A stretch of DNA of 64,000 nt from contig JBCCHB010000036.1 in NCBI GenBank assembly GCA_039028975.1, positions 49,155 to 113,154 on the forward strand, given 5' to 3'. This document shows, piece by piece, positions 9,044 through 18,439 of this stretch. A program made the translations under genes and the position numbers. The notes under the pieces were generated by a model that saw only the letters and a list, made by a program, of their open reading frames with translations, made no database searches and was not told the origin of the DNA. Numbering within the stretch: position 1 is the first letter of the stretch; the number at the start of each line of letters is the position of its first letter. The DNA is from JAHBNG01 sp039028975 (lineage in GTDB: Bacteria; Chloroflexota; Anaerolineae; Caldilineales; Caldilineaceae).

Positions 9044-9275
9044 CATGATTTTTACACTGCTCCGCTCTTTCCTTGGATTAGCCTGGAGCCTGCACCATCT
9101 TTATTGTGGGCACTCTGTCTAGCCGAATCTGTATTACCTAACCTGGCAAAGCCAGAACCAAAAAGGATCAACAGATTACGCAGATTACACAGATTCAAAG
9201 AGTTCATTTGTCGATTTCACTCCGAGAAATAAACTTTTCGTGCCGTGAAAACACAAATTGAACTGCGTAGGAACT

Positions 9276-9311
9276 AAAAAAGACCCCGGCTCGTAGTTCC
9301 AGGGTCTTTTT
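9276..9311. terminator. Bidirectional rho-independent terminator-like hairpin
   Basis: AAAAAGACCC (9277-9286) pairs with GGGTCTTTTT (9302-9311) around a 15-base loop, giving a T-run on both strands. It probably ends the mtnKA transcript from the left; it may also stop readthrough from the CRISPR array if that is transcribed leftward. Confidence 0.65.
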
Positions 9312-9540
9312 AGATCGTTTCATCGGGGTACGGTTACAAACAAACGTGGACCGCGGTTGAAGCCGCAGTCTGATAAGGGAACCCTGTTCAAACAGGTTAA
9401 ATGCTGTTGATTCCGACCGATTTAACAGGATTTTAACCTGTTTCCTCTACCAGACACCCCGTTTCAACCGGTGGTTTGCTGCCCCGCTGACTTCTCTGGA
9501 GTGACCCAATCTCGTAGTTGAGTTTTACTCGTTGAAACCC

Positions 9541-9639
9541 CTGGACTATCGACCCCGGACCCCAGACTCTGGACTATCGACCCCGGACCCTGGACCCTGG
9601 ACCCTGGACCCTGGACCCTGGACTATCGACCCCGGACCA
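9541..9639. repeat. Tandem GGACCCT heptamers at the edge of the CRISPR array
   Basis: Five or six copies of the 7-mer GGACCCT in a row, flanked by related units GGACTATCGACCCC. A second run of the same heptamer lies at 61764-61820, so this is a dispersed short tandem repeat and not part of the CRISPR unit. Confidence 0.8.
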
Positions 9640-9643
9640 TCAT

Positions 9644-11152
9644 GTTTCAATCTCGCAGTCGAGTTTTTATTGATTCAGACGCCGACACTACCCAAAAAGA
9701 CCAGGCGCAGGCAACCACGTTTCAATCTCGCAGTCGAGTTTTTATTGATTCGGACTGGTGGACGTGAAGCTGGGGCCGGTCTGCTCGGTGTTTCAATCTC
9801 GCAGTCGAGTTTTTATTGATTCGGACTCGAGACAATGCCGACCGGCAAGCAGCCGAGAGACTGCGCGTTTCAATCTCGCAGTCGAGTTTTTATTGATTCA
9901 GACCGCCGTATAACAGTCCGACCATCCACGAGTCCATCGGTTTCAATCTCGCAGTCGAGTTTTTATTGATTCAGACGTATTTCAATGGCGCTCGTTCGGT
10001 GGTTGCCAGAAAAGTTTCAATCTCGCAGTCGAGTTTTTATTGATTCAGACGCCAGCCAAATCACCACTCACATACGGAGCAAAGTCGTTTCAATCTCGCA
10101 ATCGAGTTTTTATTGATTCGGACGAATGAGGTGAACCAGTAGGGCTTGATGTCCTTGCGGTTTCAATCTCGCAATCGAGTTTTTATTGATTCGGACATAC
10201 CTAGTGCGCTCATGGACGCCAAATAAAGCAGAGTTTCAATCTCGCAATCGAGTTTTTATTGATTCGGACTCTATGGCATCCGGCAAGCTCATGCCGCCAT
10301 CACGCCGGTTTCAATCTCGCAATCGAGTTTTTATTGATTCGGACGGTACCCTCACTTTCGCCAACCGTCAGCCACCCATCGTTTCAATCTCGCAATCGAG
10401 TTTTTATTGATTCGGACCCGATGCTTATCATCGTGCAATAATGACTCTCCTGGTTTCAATCTCGCAATCGAGTTTTTATTGATTCGGACCTCTGGCTTAT
10501 CCAACGTAGCAAGCACCGAGTATTGTTTCAATCTCGCAATCGAGTTTTTATTGATTCGGACAATATTGATTCGTTATATCTTGATGCGAATGCCCGTTTC
10601 AATCTCGCAATCGAGTTTTTATTGATTCGGACTAGATTCACCGTAGGCGTAGATTGAATTTAAAACAGTTTCAATCTCGCAATCGAGTTTTTATTGATTC
10701 GGACCTCTTGACACTTCATTGGTCGCACTGATGAGAGCCCTTGTTTCAATCTCGCAATCGAGTTTTTATTGATTCGGACCCGGTTACTGCTATCTTGCCC
10801 GCATCCTCGGCAGTTTCAATCTCGCAATCGAGTTTTTATTGATTCGGACTGCCAACCATAATCACGGTCAAAAGCGTAGCCGAGATGATAAAGCTGTTTC
10901 AATCTCGCAATCGAGTTTTTATTGATTCGGACGCCGCCGCATGGCAGTAGGCGACAACAATCACAAATGTTTCAATCTCGCAATCGAGTTTTTATTGATT
11001 CGGACGCCAAGTATAGCAACCGTGAGATCGGGCGTATCTGTGTTTCAATCTCGCAATCGAGTTTTTATTGATTCGGACCTAGCACTATGCCCCAAACTAC
11101 ATGCCACATATTGATGTTTCAATCTCGCAATCGAGTTTTTATTGATTCGGAC
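9644..11152 (-). CRISPR. CRISPR array, 21 repeats of 37 nt and 20 spacers
   Basis: The repeat starts GTTTCAATC and ends TTCGGAC on the plus strand. Repeats begin at 9644, 9719, 9790, 9867, 9940, 10014, 10087, 10160, 10233, 10308, 10381, 10453, 10525, 10596, 10668, 10743, 10813, 10896, 10969, 11042 and 11116. Spacers are 33-46 nt, mostly 34-38; the spacer at 10850-10895 is the longest. The first six repeats carry CAGTCGAG instead of CAATCGAG, and four of them end TTCAGAC; the other fifteen are identical. Read on the minus strand each repeat ends ATTGAAAC, the usual 8-nt crRNA handle, so transcription is inferred to run right to left, with the leader right of 11152 and old, drifted repeats at the left. 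No cas gene is in the window. Confidence 0.97.
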
Positions 11153-11488
11153 CGCTCTCGCAACGCGCCCCACTTGAGTGGTAAATCAGAGCCGATTTGG
11201 CTGAAAAATAGGGCCATAGCTATCCTTTGAACCATAATTCCCCATTGAATTCATGAATATTTAGGGTCATTTCTCCCACCCGCGAGCATCAAACAAATCG
11301 AGCCAAATTCAGCACTCTTTTTTTCGTTATTGGCCTAGAATGGCCCCTTTTGAAACGATACAAAGTAATGGGTATATCCTCCCCTTCTCTGACTAATAGT
11401 GGCTGATGGTTGCCGTTTTTACCTTCTCACACCATCTTTGCGAGCATCGACGGGGGATGAGAGGCCTACCGCGATGCTCGCAACCAAT
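11153..11488. other. Probable CRISPR leader side and 3' flank of the SH3b gene
   Basis: No gene recognised. The 11153-11350 part contains A/T-rich stretches, which suits a leader for a minus-strand array. At the right end TTGCGAGCATCG (11438-11449) and CGATGCTCGCAA (11472-11483) form a perfect 12-bp stem just past the stop of the gene at 11489. Confidence 0.45.
11438..11483 (-). terminator. Hairpin downstream of the SH3b protein gene
   Basis: Perfect 12-bp stem TTGCGAGCATCG / CGATGCTCGCAA with a 22-base loop, beginning 5 bases after the stop codon. There is no T-run after it on the minus strand, so it may stabilise the 3' end or act with Rho. Confidence 0.45.
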
Positions 11489-13432
11489 CTACTCAACAAC
11501 TGCTAAATCTGCGACGCCACTGTCCACCTCAACAGTGCCAACCAAGAGCCAAGCCAAATCGCCATTCTCTAACTGAACCTGAAGCCATTCGCTGTCTTCG
11601 CTCCGACCGATGACAGGTAGTTCTGTATTAAATGGAACCGAAACAAATTCTTGCTCTTCGGTTGTTGGGGCAGAGCGCGCCTTGGCCCCCAAAATTGAGG
11701 TCACTGTAGCTGTGGCAGCAGGCGCGATGGCCTCGGTGAGCGTCTCCTCCGCTGCATCAGTCTCTGCATCACTCCCAGCTATAGCACCTGTCTCCGTTCC
11801 GCCCTCCCCAGCAGCATTCTCATCATCAGCGGCTGCAGAGGGATCGTTGGCAGGCACGACTTCTGCATCACTTAGGGTTTCGGCTGGCGTACCCACCGCG
11901 GGTGGCGCAAAGACAGGAAGTTCTTCAAGCGCAACGGATAGCTCTACGGCTTGGGCGAAGACCCAGGCTAGTCGCCCATCATCCAAAATAACTTGTACCC
12001 AACTGCCATCTTCATTGCGACCACGAAGTGACGTCTCTGATGCTTCTTCCAAAACAACAAGGACTTCGGCATCTGTGCTGCTAGTAGAGCGGGCATTGAC
12101 GCCAAACGTGCTGGTAACGGAGATGGTAGCAGTCGTCGAAACCTGGGGTTGACTTGCCTCAGAATCAGTTGCTTCATCGTCGGCTGTAAGCGCGCTACCC
12201 ACTTCGGAGCTATCGGGTGCTGTTCCAGCCTCAGCCTCTCCACTTCCCTCTGTCCCTGTAAGAGTTCCTGTAACAGCCTCTGTCTCAGTAAGCGCAGGAA
12301 GGATATTATCTACTGGGCTAGCTGTCTCTGTTACAGTGTCTGAACTACCAATCTCTTCTGATTCAGTATTCGATGCATCGGCAAGGGGCTCGTCTGGTAT
12401 GCTCTCGGTTGAATCAAGGGCAGGCGTCTCATCTTCAACGCTATCGGTTACCTCCTGTACCGCGGGCTGAAAGATTGGGAGGTCTGTCAGATCCCGACTA
12501 GCACTCACCAATTGTAGGAAGATCCACGCGCTGTTGCCATTCTCCAATAAAATTTCAATCCATTGACCGTCAGCAGATTGGCTAATGGCTGGGTAGCTCG
12601 AGTTATCTGGCAACAGTGTCACAATTTCAGATGCAGAGTCCGGTTCGGCCCGGGCATTGAGTCCTGCAGGGCTGCTAATGGTCACACTAATTTCCAGGGA
12701 CGGCACAGCACCAGCTGCCCGGCTTGGTTCCGCGGTTACGAATTGGGTGCTAACTTCAGCAAACTGGGAGGATATCCAGACGAGAACGTCTTCTGAGGTA
12801 CGTACTTGTAACCAGTTGCCCTCAATGTCTGTTGCTTCCTGCTCACCAAGAACAATGACTGACTCACCCTCTTCCAAAATTCGCAAAACTTCCGCAGTGG
12901 TTGATGGAGCCAAACGAGCATTCACGCCAAATTGATTTGTAATGACGGCGACTTGTTGCTCAATTAGGGCGGCTGTTGGTTCAGGGGTAGGTGGTTCAGT
13001 TGGGACTGGGGTTACCGTTGGTTCTTCAATTGGTTCATCTGTGGCCGTTGGCTCGTCCTCTACCTGGGGAACAACGGCTACTGGCTGCTCTGCACTGGTG
13101 TTGGTATTTTCATCTGGAACAAGTGCCGCAGAGTTCTCAACTGGCACAATAGAGGGTATACTGATGCTGGAAATACGATTGAGGCCAATATAAACCATGT
13201 AACCGGATACCAGCAAAAGAACCAACCCAACCAAAGAGGGCAAAATCCAGTTGGGCTCAGTTGGCGTGGGTCTTGTATATTCAACCGGTTGCCATGTTCC
13301 CGCATCCTGGGTGTCTCGCAACTGCCAACGCGGCTCAACCGTCTCTCCCGTATTTTGCAACTCGAGATGAGAGGCCTGACGTCCTTCTTTTCCTTCTAAC
13401 TGTAACTCTTTCGCAATGCGTCGCTCTTGCAC
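11489..13432 (-). CDS. Membrane-anchored protein with four bacterial SH3 (SH3b) repeats
   Basis: About 647 residues. The frame is open from a TTG at 13450, but GTG at 13432 stands 6 bases after AGAAGGAGG and is the likely start. A charged, probably cytoplasmic, 60-residue N-terminus precedes one membrane helix (about 63-84). Four SH3b units follow, each of the form 'F/L-G-x-N-A-R-x-x-P/S...W-L/V-Q-V...A-W-V/I', separated by long linkers rich in T, E, S, P and D. SH3b repeats usually bind cell-wall or other surface ligands; no enzyme domain is visible. The first unit starts near residue 160, the last ends near 640. Most likely an extracytoplasmic scaffold or sensor; the ligand is unknown. Confidence 0.8.
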   Translation of the reverse strand: MQERRIAKELQLEGKEGRQASHLELQNTGETVEPRWQLRDTQDAGTWQPVEYTRPTPTEPNWILPSLVGLVLLLVSGYMVYIGLNRISSISIPSIVPVENSAALVPDENTNTSAEQPVAVVPQVEDEPTATDEPIEEPTVTPVPTEPPTPEPTAALIEQQVAVITNQFGVNARLAPSTTAEVLRILEEGESVIVLGEQEATDIEGNWLQVRTSEDVLVWISSQFAEVSTQFVTAEPSRAAGAVPSLEISVTISSPAGLNARAEPDSASEIVTLLPDNSSYPAISQSADGQWIEILLENGNSAWIFLQLVSASRDLTDLPIFQPAVQEVTDSVEDETPALDSTESIPDEPLADASNTESEEIGSSDTVTETASPVDNILPALTETEAVTGTLTGTEGSGEAEAGTAPDSSEVGSALTADDEATDSEASQPQVSTTATISVTSTFGVNARSTSSTDAEVLVVLEEASETSLRGRNEDGSWVQVILDDGRLAWVFAQAVELSVALEELPVFAPPAVGTPAETLSDAEVVPANDPSAAADDENAAGEGGTETGAIAGSDAETDAAEETLTEAIAPAATATVTSILGAKARSAPTTEEQEFVSVPFNTELPVIGRSEDSEWLQVQLENGDLAWLLVGTVEVDSGVADLAVVE

Positions 13433-13540
13433 AGCGTTCCTCCTTCTCAAGTTTCGTCGTTACCTCAGCTCCATTTGAAAGCCATAGTTTGGTTAGCCTA
13501 TACTCAGCTTTCGGTTGAAAAGAGATGTTTGTTTGGTCTC

Positions 13541-13888
13541 TCATTTATCAATTGGGCAATCCCATCCATTCCGCCGACCCTTTATGGTCGCTGAAATTGC
13601 TTGGTACAGAAACACAATGGTAAAACATATCCAAGCCACTGGCTCGATTAGCGTCAATGGGGCTGAATAGTTTATTGATGAAAAGCTCAGCACACTGAGC
13701 AATAATCCGGTACAAAATAGGCCGAGCGATAAATGAATCGGTAGCAAAGCGAGAGGTCTGCGAAACGTCTCCCGCAACGTCCATTGGCGAATCGTCCGGT
13801 ACCAATCTAAATAACTTAGGGTTGCCAATATACTTGCTAAGCCAACCACCCAAACAGAATTGATCAACAGAGCTTGCAAGGCATTCAT
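13541..13888 (-). CDS. Small four-helix membrane protein, unrecognised
   Basis: About 115 residues with four hydrophobic stretches ('SVWVVGLASILATLSYLDW', 'LALLPIHLSLGLFCTGLLLS' and two more), ending in a basic tail 'KGRRNGWDCPIDK'. I do not recognise the family. ATG at 13888 is chosen over a GTG at 13903; neither has a good ribosome site. It is divergent from tsaC and lies upstream of the SH3b gene on the same strand, with remnants of family A repeats between them. The hydrophobic pattern makes a real gene likelier than a shadow, but this is not certain. Confidence 0.5.
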   Translation of the reverse strand: MNALQALLINSVWVVGLASILATLSYLDWYRTIRQWTLRETFRRPLALLPIHLSLGLFCTGLLLSVLSFSSINYSAPLTLIEPVAWICFTIVFLYQAISATIKGRRNGWDCPIDK

Positions 13889-14003
13889 AAATATAGTATA
13901 CACCTAGAGGCGTTATCCTGAAAACAGCAGGATGTGCAATGTTGACTGAGAACTTGCCATCTTCCTGCCTGATGCACCATATTCTATAAAACAATCTACC
14001 CGT

Positions 14004-14642
14004 ATGGATACACAAATCATCTCAATTTCTTCTCCAGATGCCCTGATATTTGCCCGGCTACAACTTGATTCAAGTGACGTAATTGCCGCACCGACCGATA
14101 CTGTCTATGGCCTGATGTGTCATTACGATAATCCTGTTGCTATTGATAAGTTATACGTCATCAAAGAACGCCCGCCTGAACGGGCAATACCTGTCTTGAT
14201 TGGGGACATTCACCAGATCGAGAACCTAATAGCGGGAGAGTTATCGCCCTTGGCATTGGAACTGATTGAGCATCTCTGGCCAGGCGCATTGACCCTCGTT
14301 CTACCTGCTGCTGATACTTTGCCAAGCGAGCTAACAGCTGGACAACCCACCATTGCCATTCGGATGCCTAACCACCCCAAGCTGGTTCAACTGCTCAGGG
14401 AGACTGGCCCCCTTGCTGCAACAAGTGCAAATTTAAGTGGGCATCCAGATGCCCTGTCCGCACGACAGGTAAAGGAACAGTTGGATGGTCGGCTCTCTCT
14501 CGTTCTGGATGATGGGCCTAGCCCAGGAGGTCAGTCCAGCACAATTGTTGCCATCCCTCCCAATCCAAACGAAATACCAACTATTCTGCGATCAGGTCCA
14601 CTGGTTCAAGAAGTCAATAATCTGCTTCGGTCGTTCCAATAA
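14004..14642 (+). CDS. tsaC: L-threonylcarbamoyladenylate synthase (TsaC/Sua5/YrdC family)
   Basis: Makes threonylcarbamoyl-AMP from threonine, bicarbonate and ATP, the first step of the t6A modification at position 37 of ANN-reading tRNAs. The 212-residue protein is a single YrdC domain: 'PTDTVYGL' (30-37), 'KERPPERAIPVLI' (54-66), 'WPGALTLVL' (92-100) and 'TSANLSGHPDA' (140-150). It lacks the extra C-terminal domain of long Sua5 proteins. The neighbour genes are unrelated, so it seems to be a stand-alone gene. The related YciO branch is the main alternative, but the intact KxR and SxN motifs favour TsaC/Sua5. Confidence 0.9.
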   Translation: MDTQIISISSPDALIFARLQLDSSDVIAAPTDTVYGLMCHYDNPVAIDKLYVIKERPPERAIPVLIGDIHQIENLIAGELSPLALELIEHLWPGALTLVLPAADTLPSELTAGQPTIAIRMPNHPKLVQLLRETGPLAATSANLSGHPDALSARQVKEQLDGRLSLVLDDGPSPGGQSSTIVAIPPNPNEIPTILRSGPLVQEVNNLLRSFQ

Positions 14643-14862
14643 GTTTTTATAATGATGATTTCACGCTCTTCTTGCGTTAAGTTAACGATGGGTGGGTAAG
14701 ATAGGGTTATCCCTCATTAAATACAAATACGTTCAGCGCTCAACATGTAAGCAATTGCTAATGGCGAATTGTTAATGGTGAATGAAGACGTCTTGGAAGC
14801 AAATCTGTTTACCATTCATACTTCACCATTCACCATTCTGGCTTGTCCAGGTTAGGAGCTAG

Positions 14863-14899
14863 GAAAACGTCGGTTTTCAAACGGGGCTGAGTATAATTT
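14863..14899. repeat. Partial family A repeat
   Basis: GAAAACGTCGGTTTTCAAAC followed by GGGGCTGAGTATAATTT matches one end of the family A elements at 57229-57315 and elsewhere. The region 14760-14840 just before it holds a separate inverted repeat (AATGGTGAATGAAG against CTTCACCATT). Confidence 0.5.
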
Positions 14900-14938
14900 G
14901 GGAATGAGCAAAAAGCAGAAAGGATTGGAAGTAACGAG

Positions 14939-16333
14939 ATGGAATCAACAGCTCAATTATTCGATACGAGTTTTCTGGCAACAATTTTTCTGATACTTGT
15001 CGTAACGTTTATTGCCGGACTCCTTCGCTCAAGGCGGCGAGACGTCTGTTTGGCGTCGTTTGATGACTATCACGTCACCGTAGAGCGCGAAAATGGCAAA
15101 CACATCTGGGGTAAACTTGATTTGGCAGCAACCGGTCTCGAATTAATCTATCGGGACTCGGTACAGGATCTTGAGCACGTTGAGAGCAGTTATATTCTTT
15201 ATACTGAAGAGTTCAATTCCATACAGACCATTTATCGCTACGCGGACCGGCTTTCGCCAGAAAACAAAGCGCGGCGCGCCAAAGACATTGATGAGGCCGT
15301 CAATCCGACGCTCTCCAACCGTATAGCGCGCCATCTTTGCCACTTTACCTCTATGGCCTCCGGTGCATTGAGTGAAGTCTTTGGACTCTTTATCGGTAGG
15401 ATGAGGCAGCCCGCCGGGCGCTACATCACCGACACAGGTGAAACGCATCTAAAGCAGCTTGGCTCAAGCGTCATCGGCTATGTGGGTCATGAACATGATC
15501 CCCTTTTGGAACGATATATCGGACAGAGGGTTGTGGTTGAGCTGCTGGAGAGTGACGGTGAGATTCATGAGCACGTGGGCATCCTACAAAACTATTCGGC
15601 TGATTTTATCGAGCTGCTTGATGTACAATTCCCTCAGAAACAGGCACTGCTAATCCAAGAGAATGACGACCAGATTAGAGCAAAGCAAGATACGAGCCAT
15701 TTACATGTTAAGAGTGAAGGCGAAAAACTAAAGGTTTGGAACCACGGTGCTTTTCCGGTATTGCTACAATCGATGGGGGAAGGTGAAAATGAAGAACTTC
15801 TTGACGTACTCATTGATGGTGGCGATTTTGTAGAGCTTTATCCTAAAAACCAAAAGGAGAGTACATCTTTACACATACGGACGGTACGCGAATTAGACAT
15901 GATCGTCCCCCGTACTCGATGTTTGGTTCGACATGGTGCCGGTCAGGCCAAGAAGCTAATTCTGCCCGAAATTATCTTTGATTTAGGGGTCACATTACAA
16001 GGGCGCAGCAAACTCAATGCGCAAGAGGAGCGGTTGCGAAAGGAGATAGAAAGTAACCCAAACGCCATTCTGGCCATGGCCAATCTCGGTTCGGTCTTGA
16101 TGAAAAAAGAGGAGTACGAAGAAGCCGCCACTTGGCTAGAAAAAGCGTACAAAGCCCGCCGCTCTCTGCCAGATAGTGGCCGCCGCTCACAGATGCTCCT
16201 AAATGAGTTAGAGCGCAAACGAAAGCGTAGCCCAATTGATTTGCCCGATGAGTCCATTGTGCTGTCAGCAGATTCGACCGGACAACTCGAAGGTGCTAAG
16301 CCGAAGATGGGCGGTCAGGCCATTCTTGTTTAG
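14939..16333 (+). CDS. Membrane-anchored TPR protein of unknown function
   Basis: 464 residues. One N-terminal membrane helix (about 10-28), then a globular region I do not recognise (about 35-360), then one or two TPR-like units near 370-425 ('AILAMANLGSVLMKKEEYEE', 'AATWLEKAYKARR'). The middle part contains 'LLERYIGQRVVVELLESDG' followed by 'HVGILQNYSADFIELLDV', a beta-rich pattern that loosely recalls Sm-like folds; that resemblance is only an impression. ATG lies 9 bases after GAAGTAACG with a weak ribosome site. It is convergent with the nucleoside transporter operon and has no evident operon partner. Confidence 0.7.
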   Translation: MESTAQLFDTSFLATIFLILVVTFIAGLLRSRRRDVCLASFDDYHVTVERENGKHIWGKLDLAATGLELIYRDSVQDLEHVESSYILYTEEFNSIQTIYRYADRLSPENKARRAKDIDEAVNPTLSNRIARHLCHFTSMASGALSEVFGLFIGRMRQPAGRYITDTGETHLKQLGSSVIGYVGHEHDPLLERYIGQRVVVELLESDGEIHEHVGILQNYSADFIELLDVQFPQKQALLIQENDDQIRAKQDTSHLHVKSEGEKLKVWNHGAFPVLLQSMGEGENEELLDVLIDGGDFVELYPKNQKESTSLHIRTVRELDMIVPRTRCLVRHGAGQAKKLILPEIIFDLGVTLQGRSKLNAQEERLRKEIESNPNAILAMANLGSVLMKKEEYEEAATWLEKAYKARRSLPDSGRRSQMLLNELERKRKRSPIDLPDESIVLSADSTGQLEGAKPKMGGQAILV

Positions 16334-16350
16334 AATCTTTAACCATAGCG

Positions 16351-17346
16351 TTATGCAACCCCTTCCTGAAAACGCCTGGCATTCGCAATCACTTGAGCAC
16401 GACGACGAAGATTATATATAACAAGGGCGATAATTGTCACCGCAGGCGGGATCATCTCGATAGCTTGGTTGGGAATGTTTAAGGTACCCATTTGAGCGCC
16501 AAGGGAGGTTGCGGCCCCAAAAATGAGCGCGGCGATGACGGTACCGACAGGGTGTTTGTTCCCTAAGAAGACAACAGCCAGCGCGATAAAGCCACGCCCT
16601 GCGGTCATATTGGCCTGAAAGATGGTTAGATAACCCATGCTCAGGTTCAAGCCGCCCAGTGCTGCTAAAAAACCGCTCAGGTAAATTGCGATATACTGGA
16701 TACGCTTGACGGGAATGCCGACCGAAGCAGCCGCCTCCGGATTCTCGCCGACTGCCCGTAGGTGAACGCCCATGGGCGTCCGGTAGAGGAATATCCAGAC
16801 CAAGATGGTCAATAATAGGGCTGCATAGGTTAGGACATTGTAGCCTGTTAAATTTTCTGCATTGAGCAGGGTACCCAAGACGGGGATGTCATTGACAAAG
16901 GGCATTCTGATCTGAGGCAGCGCCGGGCTGGCCAGGGTAGAGGTGCTTCCTTTATCCCCGGTGAGGGCAAATAGCAAGAAGACCGTCCCACCGCCTGCGA
17001 GAATATCGATGGCAATCCCAGTCAAAAAGATGTTTGCCCCCAGTTCCAAGTGAAAGAAGGCCAGAAGCCACGAGAGAGCAAGGGCAATGCCTATGCCTGT
17101 GATGGCACCAATCCATGCCGCCAACCACATAGGTAGCCCCGGAAACCACTGGGCACTATAGGCTCCCATTATCACACCACCAAAGGCAGCAAAGAGCATC
17201 ATCCCATCCAGCGCGATGTTGGTGACACCAGCTAGTTCTGATATCAGACCGCCAAGCGCAGGCAAGATGATCGGCGTCGAGACGCGGATTACAGTGGCAA
17301 TGAAGGCTGCCGAAAAGATACTTTGGAGAACAGTTTCTATAGACAT
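16351..17346 (-). CDS. Nucleoside-type ABC transporter permease (second)
   Basis: 331 residues, strongly hydrophobic, BPD_transp_2 family. 'ELAGVTNIALDGMMLFAAFG' and 'GRGFIALAVVFLGNKHPVGT' are typical of the NupQ/BmpC-like permeases that pair with BmpA-type lipoproteins for purine nucleosides, rather than of RbsC. It is the last gene of the minus-strand set ATPase-permease-permease, 10 bases after the preceding gene. Together the two permeases should make a heterodimeric channel. Confidence 0.85.
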   Translation of the reverse strand: MSIETVLQSIFSAAFIATVIRVSTPIILPALGGLISELAGVTNIALDGMMLFAAFGGVIMGAYSAQWFPGLPMWLAAWIGAITGIGIALALSWLLAFFHLELGANIFLTGIAIDILAGGGTVFLLFALTGDKGSTSTLASPALPQIRMPFVNDIPVLGTLLNAENLTGYNVLTYAALLLTILVWIFLYRTPMGVHLRAVGENPEAAASVGIPVKRIQYIAIYLSGFLAALGGLNLSMGYLTIFQANMTAGRGFIALAVVFLGNKHPVGTVIAALIFGAATSLGAQMGTLNIPNQAIEMIPPAVTIIALVIYNLRRRAQVIANARRFQEGVA

Positions 17347-17356
17347 AAGTGGATTG

Positions 17357-18439
17357 TCAATTCTCCCTCTTTTTCCACCAGGATTGGAGCATGGGCAAGA
17401 TTCGTTCGGCTGTGATCAACAGGATAATAACAGACTGGATAACGAGCACCATTTCCCGAGTGACATCCGAGGAGCGTTCCATGATCTGGGCACCAGTACG
17501 CAGGTAGCCATAAAATAGCCCAGCCACGAGCACAGCCTTGGGATCGTTGCGGGCCAATAGAGCTACCACAATCCCTTCAAAACCGATCTCTGGTGAGAGG
17601 TTGAGGGTTAACCGCTTGAGCAACCCTAATGAGAGGTGAGCGCCTGCCAATCCAGCCAGAATGCCGCTAACGGCCATGCTCAGCACGATGACCCGTTTGG
17701 TATTAATGCCACCATACTCGGCAAAACGCAGATTTGCGCCAGATATCCGAATTTCGTATCCCAGCGGTGTCCGAGTCATAACGAACCAAACAACGACAAC
17801 GCTTAGCAGAGCAACAAAGAGGGCTACGGTCACCCGCGTTCCAGGAATCACAACAGGCAGGATGGCTGTCTCTCGGAAGAATTCTGTTCCAATGAAGCCA
17901 GCCGTTGGATCTCGCAACCATACGGTGAGGAGCAACTGATAGAGCTGGAGGGCAATAACGTTAAGCATAAGGGTACTGACCAGCTCATTGACGTTGATAT
18001 AAGCTTTCAGTACACCTGGTATATACCCCCACAGGAAGCCGGCCACGCCTGCGGCAAGGAAGGCCAACGGAATATGAATCACGCTCGGTGCATCCACAAA
18101 GAGAGCGACAATTCCGGCAGCCAATGCACCCATAAAGAGCTGCCCGTCAGCACCAAGACTAAATTGGCGCGCCCGGAAGACTATAGCAATCGATAGCCCA
18201 AGCAAGATCAAGGTAATACTCTCTTCAATCCAGTTGCCAAAACGGTTCATCCCCTTAACTTGAAAGTTGCCATCAAAGGAGATCTTGGGAAAGGGTCCGG
18301 TGAGGAGTTCCCGATAGGCGTTGACCGGCTCTTCGCTCACCAAGATTGTGAGGAGGAAGCCTAAGAGCAAGGCAACAACAACAACTGTAAGAATACGAAT
18401 TATCTCAGGGAGAGATTGATTGGCTTTAGAGATCATCAC
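17357..18439 (-). CDS. Nucleoside-type ABC transporter permease (first)
   Basis: 360 residues of the BPD_transp_2 family, the partner of the permease at 16351. 'LGADGQLFMGALAAGIVALF', 'GYIPGVLKAYINVNELVST' and 'IRISGANLRFAEYGGINTKR' match the NupP/YufP-like group. GTG at 18439 or ATG at 18436 overlap the last codons of the ATPase gene, so the two are translationally coupled. Confidence 0.85.
   Translation of the reverse strand: MMISKANQSLPEIIRILTVVVVALLLGFLLTILVSEEPVNAYRELLTGPFPKISFDGNFQVKGMNRFGNWIEESITLILLGLSIAIVFRARQFSLGADGQLFMGALAAGIVALFVDAPSVIHIPLAFLAAGVAGFLWGYIPGVLKAYINVNELVSTLMLNVIALQLYQLLLTVWLRDPTAGFIGTEFFRETAILPVVIPGTRVTVALFVALLSVVVVWFVMTRTPLGYEIRISGANLRFAEYGGINTKRVIVLSMAVSGILAGLAGAHLSLGLLKRLTLNLSPEIGFEGIVVALLARNDPKAVLVAGLFYGYLRTGAQIMERSSDVTREMVLVIQSVIILLITAERILPMLQSWWKKREN

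Larger units (their letters stand above)
8874..9643. other. Intergenic region between mtnA and the CRISPR array
   Basis: No gene recognised. It contains half of a family A element joined to a family B hairpin (8920-9043), a bidirectional terminator-like hairpin (9276-9311), several short inverted repeats around GTTGAAGCC / GTTCAAACAG (9350-9480), a degenerate CRISPR-like repeat (about 9503-9538) and tandem heptamers (9541-9639). Confidence 0.6.

Noticed and set aside
9532..10625. Short plus-strand reading frames with the repeated text FNLAIEFLLIRT and FQSRNRVFIDSD
   Set aside because: They are translations of the CRISPR repeats in different frames, not proteins.
11610..12343. Plus-strand frames rich in Ser, Val and Ala
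   Set aside because: Antisense to the SH3b protein; the composition reflects its Thr/Glu/Ala-rich linkers.
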